This document shows positions 25,360-35,213 of a stretch of DNA of 64,000 bases, piece by piece. The notes under the pieces are model-generated. The model searched no databases and was not told where the DNA came from. It saw only the letters and a program-made list of their open reading frames with translations. Made by a program: the position numbers and the translations under genes. The stretch comes from Symbiodinium natans (Eukaryota; Sar; Dinophyceae; Suessiales; Symbiodiniaceae), in contig CAJNDS010002219.1 in NCBI GenBank assembly GCA_905221605.1, forward strand, positions 442,001 through 506,000, given 5' to 3'. How positions within the stretch are numbered: the first letter of the stretch is position 1; every line of letters starts with the position of its first letter.

Positions 25360-25738
25360 GTGGAAGATTGTGGCTGATCAGTGATGTTTTTGTCATGTTT
25401 TGGATCAGCTTGTATAGGTTTGTTTTGCTTCGGAGTGATTGGGAATCCGTGTGATCCCATCCTCGATGGTTTATGCCTCGTTGATTTCCAAGGAAATCAT
25501 ACGAGTGTGTTTTTGCCCAATACGCTATTTAAAGTGAGTGTGCAGTGTGTAGGAACTTCGTTCTGAAGCTGAGTTTAAGCTCACAAGAGAGAATTCGTTT
25601 AGTTTGTGCACTTCGTGACTTTTGGCTTGGCTCAAGTGGCTCTGACTGTGAAAAAGAGAGAGTTGTCCGCACTTGTGTGAGAGGTCAGGGTTCGTGCTTT
25701 CAAGGGAAAAGGTACCAGAGGGACCTTCGGTTTTTCAC
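25360..25738 (+). repeat. 3' LTR of element 2
   Basis: Matches 15837-16209 base for base as far as I can compare, except the 5-bp duplication within the spliced-leader relic at 25620-25636. Followed by GCCCG, which also precedes the 5' LTR. Confidence 0.88.
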
Positions 25739-25851
25739 GCCCGGAGAAGTGCTACCGCTTGAGGCGCCGCGCAAAAAGGATCCGCGTTTTCTCCTGCAAG
25801 CAAATAGCAGCCGACAGCTTTATTGGTTGCAGGAACCCACCTTGCCAAATT

Positions 25852-27738
25852 CTGTGGAGGCCACTTTTATGCGGTTGTCTTTTAGCTTGTGTTTAGCACT
25901 CTAAATGTTGTTTCTTGTTTACAGAAGATTTGGAGATTTGCGTTGTTTTGCGTTTATTTTTTTACATGTACTTTGCTTTTGTTCACAAATAGACCTGTTT
26001 TGCTGGATTTTGTGCCGGATTGTTTTTTCAAGATGCCTTAAGATCTGCAAAACTCTTGGAGACTTTTGCTAATTTTTGCGCCTACGAGCCATGTGCATTT
26101 GACAGATTGCAGCCGCTGCTCGCTAAGCTCTTGCTTCAAGCAGCTTTTAGGCCACAGCTGGCGCACTTGCGCCATGTCTGCCACCTCGAAGCCTGATTTG
26201 TTGGCCGAAAAAAGTGCCCAAACATAGTCCGTGGGTCCATGTTTCTGCTTCCAAGGTGTTGCAAGCCCTTTGCAACTTGCTCAGCAAAGTACTTGGTGGA
26301 GAAGGTTGCCAAGGTCTTCAAGGCTGATTTTTGGCGATGCAAGAGGCTTTACGGGGCAGACCAGCAATTAAGATCAGGTAATTCCACTGCGTGTGGTCTG
26401 TCTAGGCTTGCGGGAACGCTGTGTCCAGGATGTGTTCGGTTTGGGCACTTTGGCAGACTGACATAAACTCTAAGCAGGAAGTCAGTCTTATTCTATGTTG
26501 TGACGTGGACGGTAAAGCCAGGCAGACGTAGACTGTCTTCTTTTTTCCAAACTCGATTGGTGAAAGACCAATGTGTACCTTGACGTTCTGCCTGTTAGAC
26601 GGTCAGCGACCATTGATTCGTATGGCAGGCATGCCCCAGCTTCGGCGCTCCGGTTGCGGTGATTGGTGGCGGGTTTCCTGCACCTGCCCTTTAATAACTT
26701 TGTAAATTGCCAAAGTGAATCCAGTCCTGATAAAGGGGTTTCCGCAGGGTTTCCGTTCATGTTTGTTAAGCTTCTGGAGGGTTTCCCTTTGTTTCCCTAC
26801 AGTTTCGCGAGGGTTTCCGCGGGGTTCCTGGGGTTTCCGTGGGTTTCCTTAGATTTCGTGCATGTGTTCAAACCTATTGGATGGTTTTGGTAGGTTCCTC
26901 AAGGGTTTCGTGAGGGTTTCCGTGGGATTTCGTGCAGTTTTTGAACTTTCCGGAGGTTTTCCTTGAATTTCTCTAAAGTTTTGTGAGGGTTTCCGCGGAT
27001 GTCCGTGGGTTTTGTCAAGTTTTGCCTTGTTTTTTTTAAAAGTTCAGATGGTTTCCCTGGGGTTTTCTAAGGTTTGCGGGGTTTCAGTGGGTTTTGTTAG
27101 ATTTTGCGTAGGTTTTTGAAGCTCTCGGAAGGTTTTTCTAATGTCTTGTGAAGGTTACCGTGGGTTTTCCATGGTTTTTGACAGCTTTGAAGGGGTTTCC
27201 GTGGGTTTCTTAGGGCTGTGTGAGGGTTTCCGCGGGGTTTCTGTGGGTTTTCTTATATAGGTCGTGCGCAGGTCTTTAAAGCTTCCAGTGGAGCTTTGTG
27301 AGGGTTCCTGCAAAATCTCCGCGGGGTTTCGATTGGTTTTCTCATGCTTTGCGGCTTTGGAAAAAGATGTCAGAAGCTTCAGCGAGGGTTTCCATGAGCT
27401 TCCATGGCACCATGGATTTCCTCAGCGTTACTTCAAGCTTTGGAATTTGTCACATGATGCGGTCGGCGCTCGTCCAGATAGGCAAGATGCAAGCGGCGCA
27501 GTGTGTCGTGCGGCTTTGCAGCGCTGCCAGGTGAGGTTGTGGAGGTGGATGCTGATGGCACAGGGAGAATCAGAAGTGACCGCTGGGGCTAACCCAGCTG
27601 TATTTTTCCGCAGGAGTAGGTCCGAGTAGGTTTTCCATATGTGCTCCGGGTCTTTGCGCAGGAAATTGTTCCGAGGCCAGATTCTGGGTCCGCTTTTGTG
27701 TGCAAAAGTCACGTCCGCTTGTGCGTGGCCTCCCCGGT
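25852..27738 (+). repeat. Segmental duplication, copy 1
   Basis: Begins CTGTGGAGGCCACTTT and ends GTGGCCTCCCCGGT; copy 2 is at 28214-30305 in the same orientation. The first third is moderately diverged, the last 600 bp appears identical. It includes a G/T-rich stretch at 26740-27330 made of GGGTTTCCGNGGGTTTC units, and a 121-codon open frame (27264-27629) that is identical in both copies but has no recognisable motif. On the minus strand, part reads DYVWALFSANKSGFEVADMA and on without a stop for about 45 codons, possibly an old exon; copy 2 has it with a stop. Confidence 0.85.
26740..27330. repeat. GGGTTTCC-type minisatellite, copy 1
   Basis: Irregular units of 15-30 bp built from GGGTTTCCG(C/T)GGG(G)TTTC with interspersed TTTTGAAGCT. 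The strand is nearly free of C outside the TTTCC core. Copy 2 lies at 29300-29900. Confidence 0.75.
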
Positions 27739-27896
27739 GCCCGTTTCTATTATGTTGATCACTTCCGCAAGAAAGCTGCCTGTGGAGGGTCGTTGTTCTT
27801 TAAAAAAAATTCTCCACGCTAGGAGCTTGCCTGTGGGTCAGAGTTGCTGTAGCGTCGCAATCTGGGGAGCGCAGGGGCTCGAAAAATGCAGATTTA

Positions 27897-27943
27897 GCGA
27901 CACCAAAATTGGGGCCGCCAGGCGGCCCCAATTTTGGGGTCGC
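27897..27943. repeat. Near-perfect palindrome, 23-bp arms
   Basis: CCAAAATTGGGGCCGCC (27903-27919), one base A, then its exact inverse complement (27921-27937). Adding GCGAC/GTCGC outside with one mismatch extends the arms to 23 bp. Such a tight loop would extrude as a cruciform or fold tightly in RNA. Confidence 0.9.
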
Positions 27944-28001
27944 AGTTCCAGCCTTTTCATGTATTTACACATTATAATAAGGGAAGCTGGGTGCATTTCG
28001 T

Positions 28002-28047
28002 GGCCCCATTTTTGGGGCCGCGAGACGGCCCCATTTTTTGGGGTCGC
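28002..28047. repeat. Related palindromic element with T-tract
   Basis: GGCCCCATTTTTGGGGCCGC, five bases, GGCCCCATTTTTTGGGGTCGC. The centre TGGGGCCG-CGAGA-CGGCCCCA is an inverted repeat; both halves share the GGGGYCGC end with the palindrome 60 bp upstream. Four copies of the motif GCGRCCCCAAAA(A/T) thus lie within 150 bp in alternating orientation. Confidence 0.75.
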
Positions 28048-28213
28048 AAGTTTGAGCCCTGGGCTCACGCAGCTGGGTCTCGTCAGCGTGCCTGCGCCTG
28101 CCCTTGTTCCAGGAACCTTGGGGAGCAGCGTGCAGAACATAAGCTTGGGGATCAGGGGCTTGTCCGAAGCAGCTGCTTGCTTTTGTAATGCTGCAGCAGA
28201 AAGGGAGCTGCAA

Positions 28214-30305
28214 CTGTGGAGGCCACTTTCATGCGGTTGTCTTTTAGCTTGTGTTTAGCAGCCCTAAATGTTGTTCCTTGTTTACAGGAGATTTCGGAGA
28301 TTTGCGTTGTTTTGCGTTTGTTTGCTATTTTTGCAATGTACTTTTGCTTTTGTTTACACGTAGACCTGTTTTGCTGGATTTTGTGCCGGATTGTTTTTTC
28401 AAGATGCCTTGAGATCTGCAAGACTCTCAGAGACTTTTGCTAATTTTTGCGCCTACGGGCCATGTGTCTTCAACAGATTGCATCTGAGCCGCTGCTCGCT
28501 GAGCGCTCTTGCCTCAAGCAGCTCCTAGGCCACAGCTAGCGTACTTGCGCCATGTCTGCCACGTCGGAGCCTGATTTGTTGGCCGAAAAAAGTGACCAGA
28601 CATAGTCCGTAGGGTCCATGTTTGTGCTTCCAAGGTGTCGCAAGCCCTTCGCAACTCGCTCAGCGAAGTACTCAGTGGAGGAGGTTGCCGAGGTCTTCAA
28701 GGCCGATTTTTGGCGATGCGAGAGGCTTCACATTCGTTGCGGGGCGCAGGCGCGGCCGGCCGGTGCGCGGCCGGAGGTGTCCAAGCTCATCCGTGCGCTG
28801 CTTGGTGGCCTTGCTGCAGTGTATGGTTGTAGCAACAGCCATGCGCGGGGTCAAAGCTTTGGGTGCAAGAAACCAGTCATGCCTTCAGTCAGGTCCTTGG
28901 GTTGAGTCTGACATGAACCCTGAGGCAGGAAGTCAGTCTTGTTCTATAGCAAGTTGTGACGTGGACGGTGAAGCCAGGCAGACGTAGACTGTATTCCTTT
29001 TTCTGAACCCGATTGGTGAAAGACCAATGTGTACCTTGACGTTCTGCCTGAAGACGCGAAGTGCTTCTTAGACGGTCAGCGACCATTGATTCGTATGGCA
29101 GGCATGCCCCAGCTTCGGTGCTCCGGTTGACAGAGGTCCTCGCCAGAAGCAGAAGAACACCTCTTGCGTCCTTCACCCTTTAGGGGACGACCGGTAGCAT
29201 AATACTGACATTGGCGTGCGGTGATTGGGTGGCGGGTTTCCTGCACCTGTCCTTTAATAACTTTGTAAATTGCCAAAGGGTGAATCCAGTCCTGATAAAG
29301 GGGTTTCCGCAGGGTTTCCGTTCATGTTTGTTAAGCTTCTGGAGGGTTTCCCTGGGTTTCCCTACAGTTTCGCGAGGGTTTCCGCGGGGTTTCTGGGGGT
29401 TTCCGTGGGTTTCCTTAGATTTCGTGCATGTGTTAAAACCTATTGGATGGTTTTGGTAGGTTCCTCAAGGGTTTCGTGAGGGTTTCCGTGGGATTTCGTG
29501 CAGTTTTTGAACTTTCCGGAGGTTTTCCTTGAATTTCTCTAAAGTTTTGTGAGGGTTTCCGCGGATGTCCGTGGGTTTTGTCAAGTTTTGCCTTGGTTTT
29601 TTAAAAGCTTTCAGATGGTTTCCCTGGGGTTTTCTAAGGTTTGCGGGGTTTCAGTGGGTTTTGTTAGATTTTGCGTAGGTTTTTGAAGCTCTCGGAAGGT
29701 TTTTCTAATGTCTTGTGAAGGTTACCGTGGGTTTTCCATGGTTTTTGACAGCTTTGAAGGGGTTTCCGTGGGTTTCTTAGGGCTGTGTGAGGGTTTCCGC
29801 GGGGTTTCTGTGGGTTTTCTTATATAGGTCGTGCGCAGGTCTTTAAAGCTTCCAGTGGAGCTTTGTGAGGGTTCCTGCAAAATCTCCGCGGGGTTTCGAT
29901 TGGTTTTCTCATGCTTTGCGGCTTTGGAAAAAGATGTCAGAAGCTTCAGCGAGGGTTTCCATGAGCTTCCATGGCACCATGGATTTCCTCAGCGTTACTT
30001 CAAGCTTTGGAATTTGTCACATGATGCGGTCGGCGCTCGTCCAGATAGGCAAGATGCAAGCGGCGCAGTGTGTCGTGCGGCTTTGCAGCGCTGCCAGGTG
30101 AGGTTGTGGAGGTGGATGCTGATGGCACAGGGAGAATCAGAAGTGACCGCTGGGGCTAACCCAGCTGTATTTTTCCGCAGGAGTAGGTCCGAGTAGGTTT
30201 TCCATATGTGCTCCGGGTCTTTGCGCAGGAAATTGTTCCGAGGCCAGATTCTGGGTCCGCTTTTGTGTGCAAAAGTCACGTCCGCTTGTGCGTGGCCTCC
30301 CCGGT
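28214..30305 (+). repeat. Segmental duplication, copy 2
   Basis: Direct copy of 25852-27738 with extra sequence, including about 90 bp at 29128-29216 and a diverged block at 28735-28895. The open frame at 29831-30196 is identical to that at 27264-27629. The high identity at the right end against lower identity at the left suggests recent gene conversion or two separate events. Confidence 0.85.
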
Positions 30306-31216
30306 ACCCCACGTCAACACCGAACCCCGAAACTGAACCCCAAAGCCTCCAAGCCTAGCACACATTAAGACATCATTTTGCAAGATTCCCGGGCGCTTCA
30401 CTCGTCATCGTCGAACAACTGGGATTCGCCGGCATCCAAGTTCCCTATCACTATCCGCCAACAATCCCACTCCAGCATCAGGAGCAAGCCGCTTTTTGGG
30501 CTGCTCGCACTGCTCTGCGACTTTCAAATATTTGGCTAGCGTTGACCAAGAAGCACGCCCAGGGTCGTCAACAACGGAATTTCCAGAAGTGATTTTCACT
30601 AATCAGCGTTTTAAGAAAATCACCAAAACTGGATTTCAAAGCAAATCCACCAAAATCCTAGGTTATAAAAATTGAAAATACACTAAATTTCAACTGCGCA
30701 TTTAAACAAAAATACAAAAATTTGTTGGCAATTGGAAAAAACGGACTTATTTACATTGAAACTAACCAGAAAACTTGGAGTCAAAATCTTTGTGTTTGAT
30801 TTTTTTTGTGTGTTCAAGTTGGAAGCAAGACGTCTTTGTCAACTTGGGCAAGGTTGATTTTCTTTGTTTTTAGTGTTTTTTTTTGAAAATTTATGTTTTT
30901 GAAATTGAAAAATCTGTGTCTGTCCTTCACATTGGGTGGAGAGGGCGAGGGGCGGAGGCTCCAACAGTCGCCCTCTTCAGCTAATGTGGGGGAGGAAGGG
31001 AAATGACCCTGAAGAGAAGGGGGGTTGGGCATGCAGAAACGCTCCCAATTTTTTGGCATTTGCATTGAAATTGAAGATTTTGATTGCAGTCAAATGTTGA
31101 TTGTTAATTGCAGATTCAACATCACCTTCAGTGTCTAGATTTTGTGGAAATGGATAAGATCTGTTTCCGATCCAAAACTTTCAAGAGTTTAGGGATGCGT
31201 TAGCAAGATTTTTCTT
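30306..31216. other. AT-rich stretch without a gene
   Basis: From about 30590 to 31200 the base composition drops to clearly AT-rich, unlike the flanks, with A-runs and T-runs. No ORF worth calling. It may be the left part of the transposon whose transposase fragment follows. Confidence 0.5.
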
Positions 31217-31723
31217 TTGGAAGCATTCAATAAGGTACACATCAAACCTACTTTGTCGTATGCCCTGCAGAAGCTGGCGTTGGTCTTGCGTCGTAATAAT
31301 GGTCCTTTTCAACTTGGCGCTGGTAGTGTTTGCCACACGGATTCAGCCCGTGCGTACAAGCAGCTGGGCGTCAAGGATGGCCTCCTTTTCGATGGCTCCT
31401 TCTGCAACGCGAAGAAGCTCAAGGGTCTAAAGCTTGCCCACACCAATGTCAAGCACAAAGCTCCAAAACCGGAGTTTACCAAGCCGTTTTCCGTGCCTGT
31501 GTGGCAGGGTATTGATGACGATTGGGAGGTTAAGACGCGCATCGTCGGCACGCAGAAGCTGGATGGCTTTTTTGCCAGCTTCCGCCGAGACGTAGGGCGG
31601 CAGCCCTTCAACACTACTGAACCCACTTCAAAGCAAGCTGATGCTTTGGAGCAGGACCTCCATTATTGGGTTCGTGCCTTTCAGTGTAAGTTTTGGATGT
31701 CCGGCAGCGGCTTGTTTAATTAG
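31217..31723 (+). pseudogene. IS1595/Merlin-like transposase fragment
   Basis: 168 codons. HTDSARAYKQLG resembles the second-Asp block (TDG-x-x-AY), LAHTNVKHKAP the H-x-x-V-x-H block, and VGTQKLDGFFASFRRDVG the last block (H-x-N-x-x-E-x-x-W-x-x-L-K-R) of the DDE domain shared by IS1595/ISXO2 and the eukaryotic Merlin superfamily. Glu of the triad appears as Asp (KLDGFF). The first Asp and N-terminal zinc region are missing, so it is a 5'-truncated copy, or an exon with an upstream part not visible. The assignment rests on motif spacing only. Confidence 0.45.
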
Positions 31724-31733
31724 GGCATAAAAG

Positions 31734-32100
31734 TTAGCATTGCTTTTTTTGATTTAGTGGTTGTCGCTTGAGATGTCGCTCTCTTAAAGAGACAGCATCT
31801 GAAGCGGTTGCAACACCGCTTGAGATGCCCGCGCCCGCCAAAAGTAGAAGGCCTTGGTCCCATTGGCGGACCTTGACGCGCTTATGGGCGGCCTTGAAAT
31901 CGAGCGCGGCGCCCTGCGAGGCGTTTGGAGGGTCTAGAGGCTTGAAGGTGGTGCGAATATCGGTGGATGTAGGCAGGCAAACCGGTTCGGGCAAGAAGCA
32001 GCGTGGGTTTACATTGCACACTGAACTATCGAGAACCATCCGTGAATCTTTGCCTTTGGTAAGCTTGCTATGGCTATGCCTTTGGGCCACTGGGCGCGGG
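31734..32100 (-). pseudogene. Reverse transcriptase start, truncated
   Basis: MVLDSSVCNVNPRCFLPEPV and ALDFKAAHKRVKVRQWDQGL fit the fingers and motif A (D-x-x-x-A-x-x) of a reverse transcriptase of the type found with methyltransferase-like domains in dinoflagellates. The YxDD box and the rest are missing because the sequence ends at the transposase fragment. Confidence 0.5.
31767..31804. repeat. Imperfect hairpin between transposase and retroelement
   Basis: CTTGAGATGTCGCTCTCTT is followed directly by AAAGAGACAGCATCTGAAG, its near-inverse. CGCTTGAGATG recurs at 31820. It sits at the meeting point of the plus-strand transposase fragment and the minus-strand retroelement and could be an element terminus. 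Confidence 0.5.
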
Positions 32101-32277
32101 CTTCTTGTTCGCCCCCGGGATTTCGATCCTGGGCCATTTCCTTGATGAGGCGTTGCAAGAGTTCGATCTGGGCCTCGGTGTTCTTCCAATTGCTGTCGAA
32201 CTTCTTGAGGCAAGTGTCTAGTGGGGTGTTGGGCGTGCTGGACTTCGACCGCGGGCCTGGTGGCTGCTGGCAATGGC

Positions 32278-32866
32278 TTAGAGACGCCAGTGGGCACAGA
32301 TTTGTGGAAGATTCAGGCTGGCCGCTGCCATTTCCAGCTGTTGCTCTTCCGATAGGGGGTGTTCCGGCGTGCTTTGGGCAATGTGTGAAGCTATACGCTT
32401 GTAGCGGTCGGCCTGCAGGCACCAAGTTTGTCGACAAGTGATGAAAGGCTGGCATGAGCTGGGCAGGCTTTGAGCAGTTGGCTGTGCTTTGGAGACCGGC
32501 GCCGTTGCACGCAGGCGCACGCGGTCCAGGGCCAGCCATATGTTTGGGCGTTGTCGGCTCCATGGGCAAGGGGATGGCGGGCAAGGGGGTCGAACTCGGC
32601 CAAAGATGTCGGAAGACTGTAAGAATAGGCTAGCTCGGCCGGGTATTCGGCGGTGCTGGAGCTGATGTATCTGCCCAGTTGTCCCGCTTCTTGCGCAGAG
32701 AGGGGTGCTTGAAGGCATGAGTGCAGTTTTGCTGCACCCCTCTAATGTGGGGGCTGTTGGACGCGAAGGCCCAGGATTTGGACCAAGTCACTCCATAAGC
32801 GCAGGCAGCGACGGAGGCGACGTGGGCCGCCAAGGCACGCAACAGCTGTTGGCATAAGGGCTCCAT
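32278..32866 (-). pseudogene. Linker region of the minus-strand retroelement, frameshifted
   Basis: Sensible protein appears in pieces: AFASNSPHIRGVQQNCTH with ...FKHPSLRKKRD (about 32690-32790), STAEYPAELAYSYSLPTSLA (about 32610-32670) in a second frame, and YKRIASHIAQSTPEHPLSEE to ...ICAHW (about 32280-32405) in a third. The three do not share a frame. Confidence 0.45.
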
Positions 32867-33466
32867 TCAGGCCATGCTTAAGGGGGGAACCCAAGTGCCC
32901 CCCGAGGCTGCCACCGTTCGGCAGAGCTGGTGGCATCTTTCGTGGATACGGCGGCTTTCCGCGGCGCGGCGGGCAAGCGTGGGGCTGTCAGAAGGCAGAC
33001 CGTTGATGTGTTCGGGCGTGCGGCATGGAGGAGGCCCTCCAGGTGCAAGTTTGAGAATGGAGTAATCGCGGCAAGGCGGGGCCGCAACCAGGAGGGCTAT
33101 GCGCCCAGACCAGGCTAGGCGAAGTAAGCGTGTGAAGAAAGAGTCCGAGAGTATGTTGTGGGCCTCGTTGATGGCAACGTCTATGGGCTCCCAGTGCGGG
33201 ATGCCCTGTTTTAAGGCTGCAACGGCGACCGGAGAGTGCCTGCCCGCGAAAAGGTCCAGGAGCACGCGTGCAGGGGCTTCTGGAGTAGGTGGCTCTGCGG
33301 AGCCCGGCTCGGGGGCCGGTGAGGCTTTCTCTCGTCTCCAGACAATGTTGCGGAAAGGCGGGTGGTTGGGCGTGTCTTGCAGTGCAGCCTTGGAAGCTGA
33401 TCCCGGAGGCAGTCTGTGGTCGAGAGCGCTGGCTGAGGAGAAGGCCGTCAGAGGCCTTGCAGACAA
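32867..33466 (-). pseudogene. Methyltransferase-like domain of the minus-strand retroelement
   Basis: 199 codons. RVLLDLFAGRHSPVA matches motif I of cytosine methyltransferases (LDLFAG), and LLVAAPPCRDYSILKLAPGG matches the Pro-Pro-Cys motif IV region, about 55 residues later. The N-terminal 65 residues are a Pro/Ala-rich linker. No target-recognition part follows. The domain is better preserved than the one at the end of copia element 1. Whether it could methylate is unknown; the surrounding element is broken by frameshifts. Confidence 0.5.
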
Positions 33467-33775
33467 CTGCGGGCTCGGCCGAAACCGTGAAAGGCCTCTG
33501 GGAGGCTAGGCTAGGCTGCGGCTGACAGGGGCCAGGATTTGGCTAGGAGCCGGTGCTAAAGGTGCCGGTCGCGCTCTGTCCGGGCCTGGGCCGCAAGAGA
33601 AGGCCGTGAGGGGCTTTTGCTGGCATGGCTGCGGCGGGGTGCTAGGTGCAGAGAAAGCCGTGGCGGGTTTTCCCTGTGGTGCGCTTGGCAAGGCCGGAGG
33701 GCCGTCGCGGCGGTCATTGCCCAGGCAGGCACGCTCGTCCGGAACTATCCCTGGGCGGACAGGATCCGGACTGTT

Positions 33776-34229
33776 TCAGGTGCGGGCTTTGCCGTGTTCG
33801 GCGGCCGGGTGTTTTTGGGCGCATCCGCGCACTGCACAGATGTGGGCGAACTTGCATTCCGGCAGCTTGCACTGACCGGTTTGGTAGCGGCGACAAATGG
33901 GCTGACCTTTGTGCACGCCGACCCAGTTGGCCGGAAGATTCGTGATCTTACCTTGGCCTTTGCCGCGGCCTTTCTTTGGCGGGCGCTCGGCAGAGCGGTC
34001 AGGCCTGGGCGGGGGGGGCGGGACTTGAGGGGCCTTACGCTTGGTGGGCTGTTGCCGCGACGGCCTTGGGCCGAAGCTGGAGTAGGCTGGAAACATCGTT
34101 GCGGATGGCCGTGAGGTGTGCGGGAGGGGCTCTCACCTCCTCTCCCGAGGAGTCGGGCGAGGAGTCCGAGTATAGGCTGGAGTCGTCGGATGCTGTGGTG
34201 GCATCCTGTGCATTTTTCTGGGCTTGCAT
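33776..34229 (-). pseudogene. Gag-like CCCH zinc-finger remnant
   Basis: Starts near 34229 with an acidic Ser-rich piece (ATTASDDSSLYSDSSPDSSG), then after a frame change a basic Pro-rich tract and the finger CRRYQTGQCKLPECKFAHIC (C-x7-C-x4-C-x3-H spacing) followed by GCAQKHPAAEH, which supplies further Cys/His. Finger plus HPAAEC-like tail is common in dinoflagellate retroelement proteins. Stop at 33776. Confidence 0.55.
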
Positions 34230-34498
34230 AAAAAAAAACGTCTCTGCGGTAGAGGAAGCGGCGGAGGCGAGGCTCTAGGTGGGTGAATGCCAGGCTGCTC
34301 GGGGCGGCTTCACGCGGCCCCCAGAAAGGCGGCTCGGTGGTAGGCGCTTGCCCGCCGCGAGCGATTGGGCGAGAGGGGCGCCAGCCTTCCGCTACCTTTT
34401 GGGCCACGGTGGCTTGTACAGGCTGTCAAGTGTGTCGTCCCTGCCGTATAGTTCGGCGCTACTTTTGTGGTGGCCGGTGGTGCGGCGGGGTTTTACTG

Positions 34499-34554
34499 TC
34501 ACAAGTGAAAAAAGAAAACAGTCACAAGTGAGAAGATTTTATAGTCACAAGTGA
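34499..34554. repeat. Three TCACAAGTGA direct repeats, 23-bp spacing
   Basis: TCACAAGTGA at 34499, 34522 and 34545, exactly 23 bp apart. On the minus strand they lie just upstream of the gag-like remnant, with TATAAAATC between two of them, so they may be its old promoter or an element terminus. Confidence 0.7.
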
Positions 34555-35213
34555 GGGGTTGGCCCCATAGCTCTATGTCGTGCAAATTCAACTAGCAAAG
34601 CATGAGCATAGCCAAATGGAGACTGCCATATGGAGACTGCCATCTCAGCCTTTCAGTCTGGCATGCTTGAATGCCCCAAAGCCTTGTCCTCACGTTTGTC
34701 TGTCTTGTAGCCTTGCAATGTCAGACAGTAAGCCTCATTAGCTCTGCTTTCTCGCATTTCTTGGAAGCTGCTCGAGTCAGTTGAAAAGAGAACCGAACTA
34801 TGCAGGACGAGCCCTAAACAATCCATAAAAACTTTATCGTGGTTAGCCAAGACTGCACAGTTGCCACGGCTAGTGTCCGAGCACACAGATAAGCCTAAGC
34901 ACTGGGACAGGTGAAAGGTGAACTGTGCCGCGTCTGGGCGCCAGTTTTCTATTTTTCCCCCCGTCCTCGCAGGTTTGTACTTTGGGTGTGAGCTTCTGTC
35001 CTTAGCTGTGCAGAATCGGCGAGTTGATTTTCGTTGCAGATGCATTCCGCCAGAACGTCAAAGCATCTGGAGGGCGAGTTTGGTCTGCAGACATGTTCCG
35101 ATATGCTTTCGAAACTGTGTGCTTGACTGACAGATTCCTTCTTCACTTCACCGTGAGATCCTTGCAGCTCGCGTCTTCTCGGAGACAAACGGTTAGCGTC
35201 AGAAGACGTCAAG
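34555..35213. other. Upstream region of the beta-propeller gene
   Basis: No gene called. The stretch 34970-35040 is pyrimidine-rich and ends TTTTCGTTGCAG, like an intron 3' end, so a 5' non-coding or coding exon of the gene at 35214 may lie here. Confidence 0.4.

Larger units (their letters stand above)
15835..25738 (+). mobile_element. Copia-type LTR retrotransposon, element 2
   Basis: 5' LTR 15835-16209, primer-binding site 16211-16222, leader, gag ORF in one frame (16626-17450), gag-pol ORF in another (17243-24622), 740-bp 3' region, polypurine tract and 3' LTR (25360-25738). The LTRs are almost identical, the visible differences being a 5-bp insertion and the first two bases. GCCCG stands at both outer edges (15830-15834 and 25739-25743) as a likely 5-bp target duplication. 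It shares LTR ends, primer site and domain order with element 1 but differs clearly in protein sequence. Confidence 0.88.
27739..28213. other. Spacer between the two duplication copies
   Basis: 475 bp of unique sequence containing two palindromic elements (27897-27943 and 28002-28047). No gene seen; the open frames crossing it read through the palindromes. Confidence 0.6.
31734..34500 (-). mobile_element. Decayed minus-strand retroelement
   Basis: Reading the minus strand from 34500 to 31734 gives, in shifting frames, a gag-like part with a CCCH zinc finger, a methyltransferase-like domain, linker segments, and the first third of a reverse transcriptase that stops against the transposase fragment. 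At least four frame changes are needed, so it is inactive. Intact relatives in dinoflagellates would continue into full RT. LTRs are not seen; a non-LTR or DIRS-like element is possible. Confidence 0.55.

Noticed and set aside
33745-34407. A 220-codon minus-strand protein
   Set aside because: The sensible zinc-finger reading is in another frame over the same bases; this frame is Arg/Ser/Pro-rich noise.
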